From: Defluviitalea saccharophila | GTDB taxonomy: Bacteria > Bacillota > Clostridia > Lachnospirales > Defluviitaleaceae | Direction of reading: 5' to 3' | DNA length: 64,000 nt | Assembly: GCF_038396635.1 (NCBI RefSeq) | Contig: NZ_CP121687.1 | Location: 434,001 to 498,000, forward strand | Shown: piece after piece, positions 62,475-64,000 of the stretch | How positions within the stretch are numbered: position 1 is the first letter of the stretch | Layout of the letters: each line of letters opens with the position of its first letter | Program-made: the position numbers and the translations under genes | The notes under the pieces: model-generated | Database searches by the model: none | What the model saw: the letters and a program-made list of their open reading frames with translations, nothing else | What the model was told of the DNA's origin: nothing

Positions 62475-64000
62475 TCATCCTTCAATTATTGTTTTCTTTA
62501 TTGTCTTTTGCATATTTTCAGCATCTAAATGATATTTTTTATATAATTCACTGCTGGTACCATGCTCTATAAATTGATCCGGAAAAGCAAATATTTTTAC
62601 GGATACATCTTTAATATTATGCTCTGCTAGAATTTGCAGTACCTTGGAACCGAAGCCCCCAGTAATCACATTGTCTTCCATAGTAAATATGAACTTGTGT
62701 TTATTGCAAACTTCAAGAATCATCTCTTCATCGATTGGCTTAATAAATCTTGGATTAATCAATGAAAGTTCAATACCTTCTTGTTTTAAATTTTCTACAA
62801 TGGACTGAGCAAATTCCATCATTTTCCCTACAGCAAGGATGGCTCCGTCTTTTCCTTCACAAACAACCTCGCTTTTCTTGTATTCAATAGGAGTTCTATC
62901 CGACTTCATTAAATTAAAGACTTTTCCTTTAGGGTAGCGAATTGCCACAGGTCCTTTCATCGTAAAGGCGAATTTCAACATTTCTTCTAATTCCAATTGA
63001 TCGCAGGGTGCCATAATCGTCATATTAGGCATATGGGATAAAAAGGACAAATCAAATATTCCTTGATGGGTTTCCCCATCTTGCCCTACAATCCCTGCTC
63101 TGTCAATTGCAAAGACCATAGGCAGATTTTGAATACATACATCATGAATAATCTGATCATAGGCTCTTTGAAGAAATGAAGAGTAAACAGCAAAAACAGG
63201 ATGAAATCCACTGGAAGCTAGTCCAGCAGCAAAAGTCACTGCATGCTGTTCTGCAATGCCTACATCAAAAAATCTTTCAGGAAATTTCTGCTGAAAATTA
63301 TTTAGACCGGTTCCATCAGGCATCGCCGCAGTAATCGCAACGATTTTATTATTTTCATTGGCTAAATTCACTATTGTATTTCCAAACACATCTGAATAGG
63401 TTGCTTCCCCTGATTCACTGAGTGCCTGTCCTGTTTTTACATCAAAAGGTCCAATCCCGTGATATTGGCATGGAAGCTTTTCTGCATGAGGATACCCCTT
63501 CCCTTTAACGGTTTTTACGTGAAGCAAAATTGGCCCTTTCATCCTTTTTACCTTCTTAAGTACGGATACAAGGGATTTAATATCATGACCATTAATTGGG
63601 CCTACGTAAGTAAAGCCTAATTCTTCGAATAAGGTTCCGGGAACCAGTAAATATCGTATACTTTCTTTGGTTTTTTTCACTGTTCTTGCAACACTTTTTC
63701 CTATGCCAGGAATTTTCTTTAAAATTTGATCGATATCTTCTTTAACTTCAAGATATACGGGCTCCGTGCGAATACTGTTTAAATATTTAGAAAGGCCTCC
63801 AACATTGGGAGAAATAGACATTTGATTGTCATTTAATACAACTATCAAATTGGTATTAGACCTTCCTGCATTATTTAAGGCTTCAAATGCCATGCCCCCC
63901 GTTAAGGAACCATCTCCGATAACGGCAATGACAGAATAATCTTCTTTAGTTAAATCTCTTCCAGCAGCCATACCTAATGCTGCAGAAATGGAAGTAGAGC
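62475..64000 (-). CDS. dxs: 1-deoxy-D-xylulose-5-phosphate synthase, C-terminal portion (5' end outside window)
   Basis: The frame runs off the right edge; 507 codons are present, starting within STSISAALGMAAGRDL. The thiamine pyrophosphate site GDGSLTGGMAFEALNN and the second-domain motif DRAGIVGQDGETHQG are intact. The enzyme makes DXP from pyruvate and glyceraldehyde 3-phosphate for isoprenoid and thiamine synthesis. The internal ATG at 63971 is not the true start, since the family continues further upstream. It leads the dxs-tlyA-nadK-argR-recN run. Confidence 0.97.
   Translation of the reverse strand, partial: STSISAALGMAAGRDLTKEDYSVIAVIGDGSLTGGMAFEALNNAGRSNTNLIVVLNDNQMSISPNVGGLSKYLNSIRTEPVYLEVKEDIDQILKKIPGIGKSVARTVKKTKESIRYLLVPGTLFEELGFTYVGPINGHDIKSLVSVLKKVKRMKGPILLHVKTVKGKGYPHAEKLPCQYHGIGPFDVKTGQALSESGEATYSDVFGNTIVNLANENNKIVAITAAMPDGTGLNNFQQKFPERFFDVGIAEQHAVTFAAGLASSGFHPVFAVYSSFLQRAYDQIIHDVCIQNLPMVFAIDRAGIVGQDGETHQGIFDLSFLSHMPNMTIMAPCDQLELEEMLKFAFTMKGPVAIRYPKGKVFNLMKSDRTPIEYKKSEVVCEGKDGAILAVGKMMEFAQSIVENLKQEGIELSLINPRFIKPIDEEMILEVCNKHKFIFTMEDNVITGGFGSKVLQILAEHNIKDVSVKIFAFPDQFIEHGTSSELYKKYHLDAENMQKTIKKTIIEG

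Noticed and set aside
1-64000. CRISPR arrays, insertion sequences, prophage, tRNA or rRNA genes
   Set aside because: No regular repeat-spacer pattern, transposase, integrase, phage structural gene or tRNA-like cloverleaf was found; gene order is that of a core chromosome.

Overview
The window looks like a chromosomal core segment from an endospore-forming, AT-rich Firmicute, most likely of the class Clostridia. The evidence is spo0A, spoIVB, spoVM, ylbJ and an alpha/beta-type SASP gene, together with gene neighbourhoods also found in Bacillus and Clostridium (rnhB-rbgA-lepB-rplS-trmD-rimM-khpA-rpsP-ffh-ylxM; rnc-smc-ftsY; gmk-rpoZ-coaBC-priA-def-fmt-rsmB-rlmN-prpC-prkC-rsgA-rpe-thiN-spoVM; dxs-tlyA-nadK-argR-recN-spoIVB-spo0A). 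The genus cannot be fixed from the sequence alone. I count 71 coding genes, 67 of them on the minus strand; tmcAL, ylbJ, rpmB and rqcH are on the plus strand. gpsA (left edge) and dxs (right edge) are cut by the window. I saw no tRNA, rRNA, CRISPR array, insertion sequence or prophage, and no gene-free stretch reaches 300 bases.

Layout. 1-4.3 kb: phospholipid synthesis (gpsA, plsY), ribosome GTPase der, a PDZ/radical-SAM-like DUF512 protein and pgeF. 4.3-15.2 kb: yraN, a FlhB-tail-like and FliK-like pair (ylqH/ylqG), an hsp20 gene under a CIRCE operator, a prolyl-tRNA editing domain protein, rnhB, rbgA, three tandem signal peptidase I genes, rplS and the trmD-rimM-khpA-rpsP-ffh-ylxM translation and targeting block. 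15.3-25.4 kb: ftsY, smc, rnc, acpP, plsX, rpmF, yceD, ackA, pta. 25.5-30.2 kb: tmcAL and ylbJ, then a coiled-coil protein gene, coaD, rsmD and a SASP gene. 30.2-35.3 kb: recG, fakA, the yloU/rpmB divergent pair, spoVM and a 47-residue hydrophobic protein. 35.3-51.6 kb: a long co-oriented run from yicC down to thiN covering tRNA/rRNA modification, formyl-Met handling, CoA synthesis, replication restart and the PrkC/PrpC kinase-phosphatase pair. 51.7-56.1 kb: rqcH, then a three-gene unit of steA, a family 2 glycosyltransferase and a MraY-like sugar-phosphate transferase. 56.2-64 kb: spo0A, spoIVB, recN, argR, nadK, tlyA and dxs.

The genes mostly serve protein synthesis and secretion, envelope lipid and cell-wall control, chromosome maintenance and sporulation. 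Several sporulation genes start with TTG (spo0A, spoIVB, spoVM), and spoVM is short enough to be missed by ordinary gene calling. Regulatory sites readable by eye include a perfect CIRCE, a likely L19 leader, several sigma-A promoters with 16-17 bp spacing, and many intrinsic terminators. I found no clearly new multi-gene system. The best leads are the FlhB-tail/FliK-like pair, the small protein next to spoVM, and the steA/glycosyltransferase/MraY-like unit next to spo0A.
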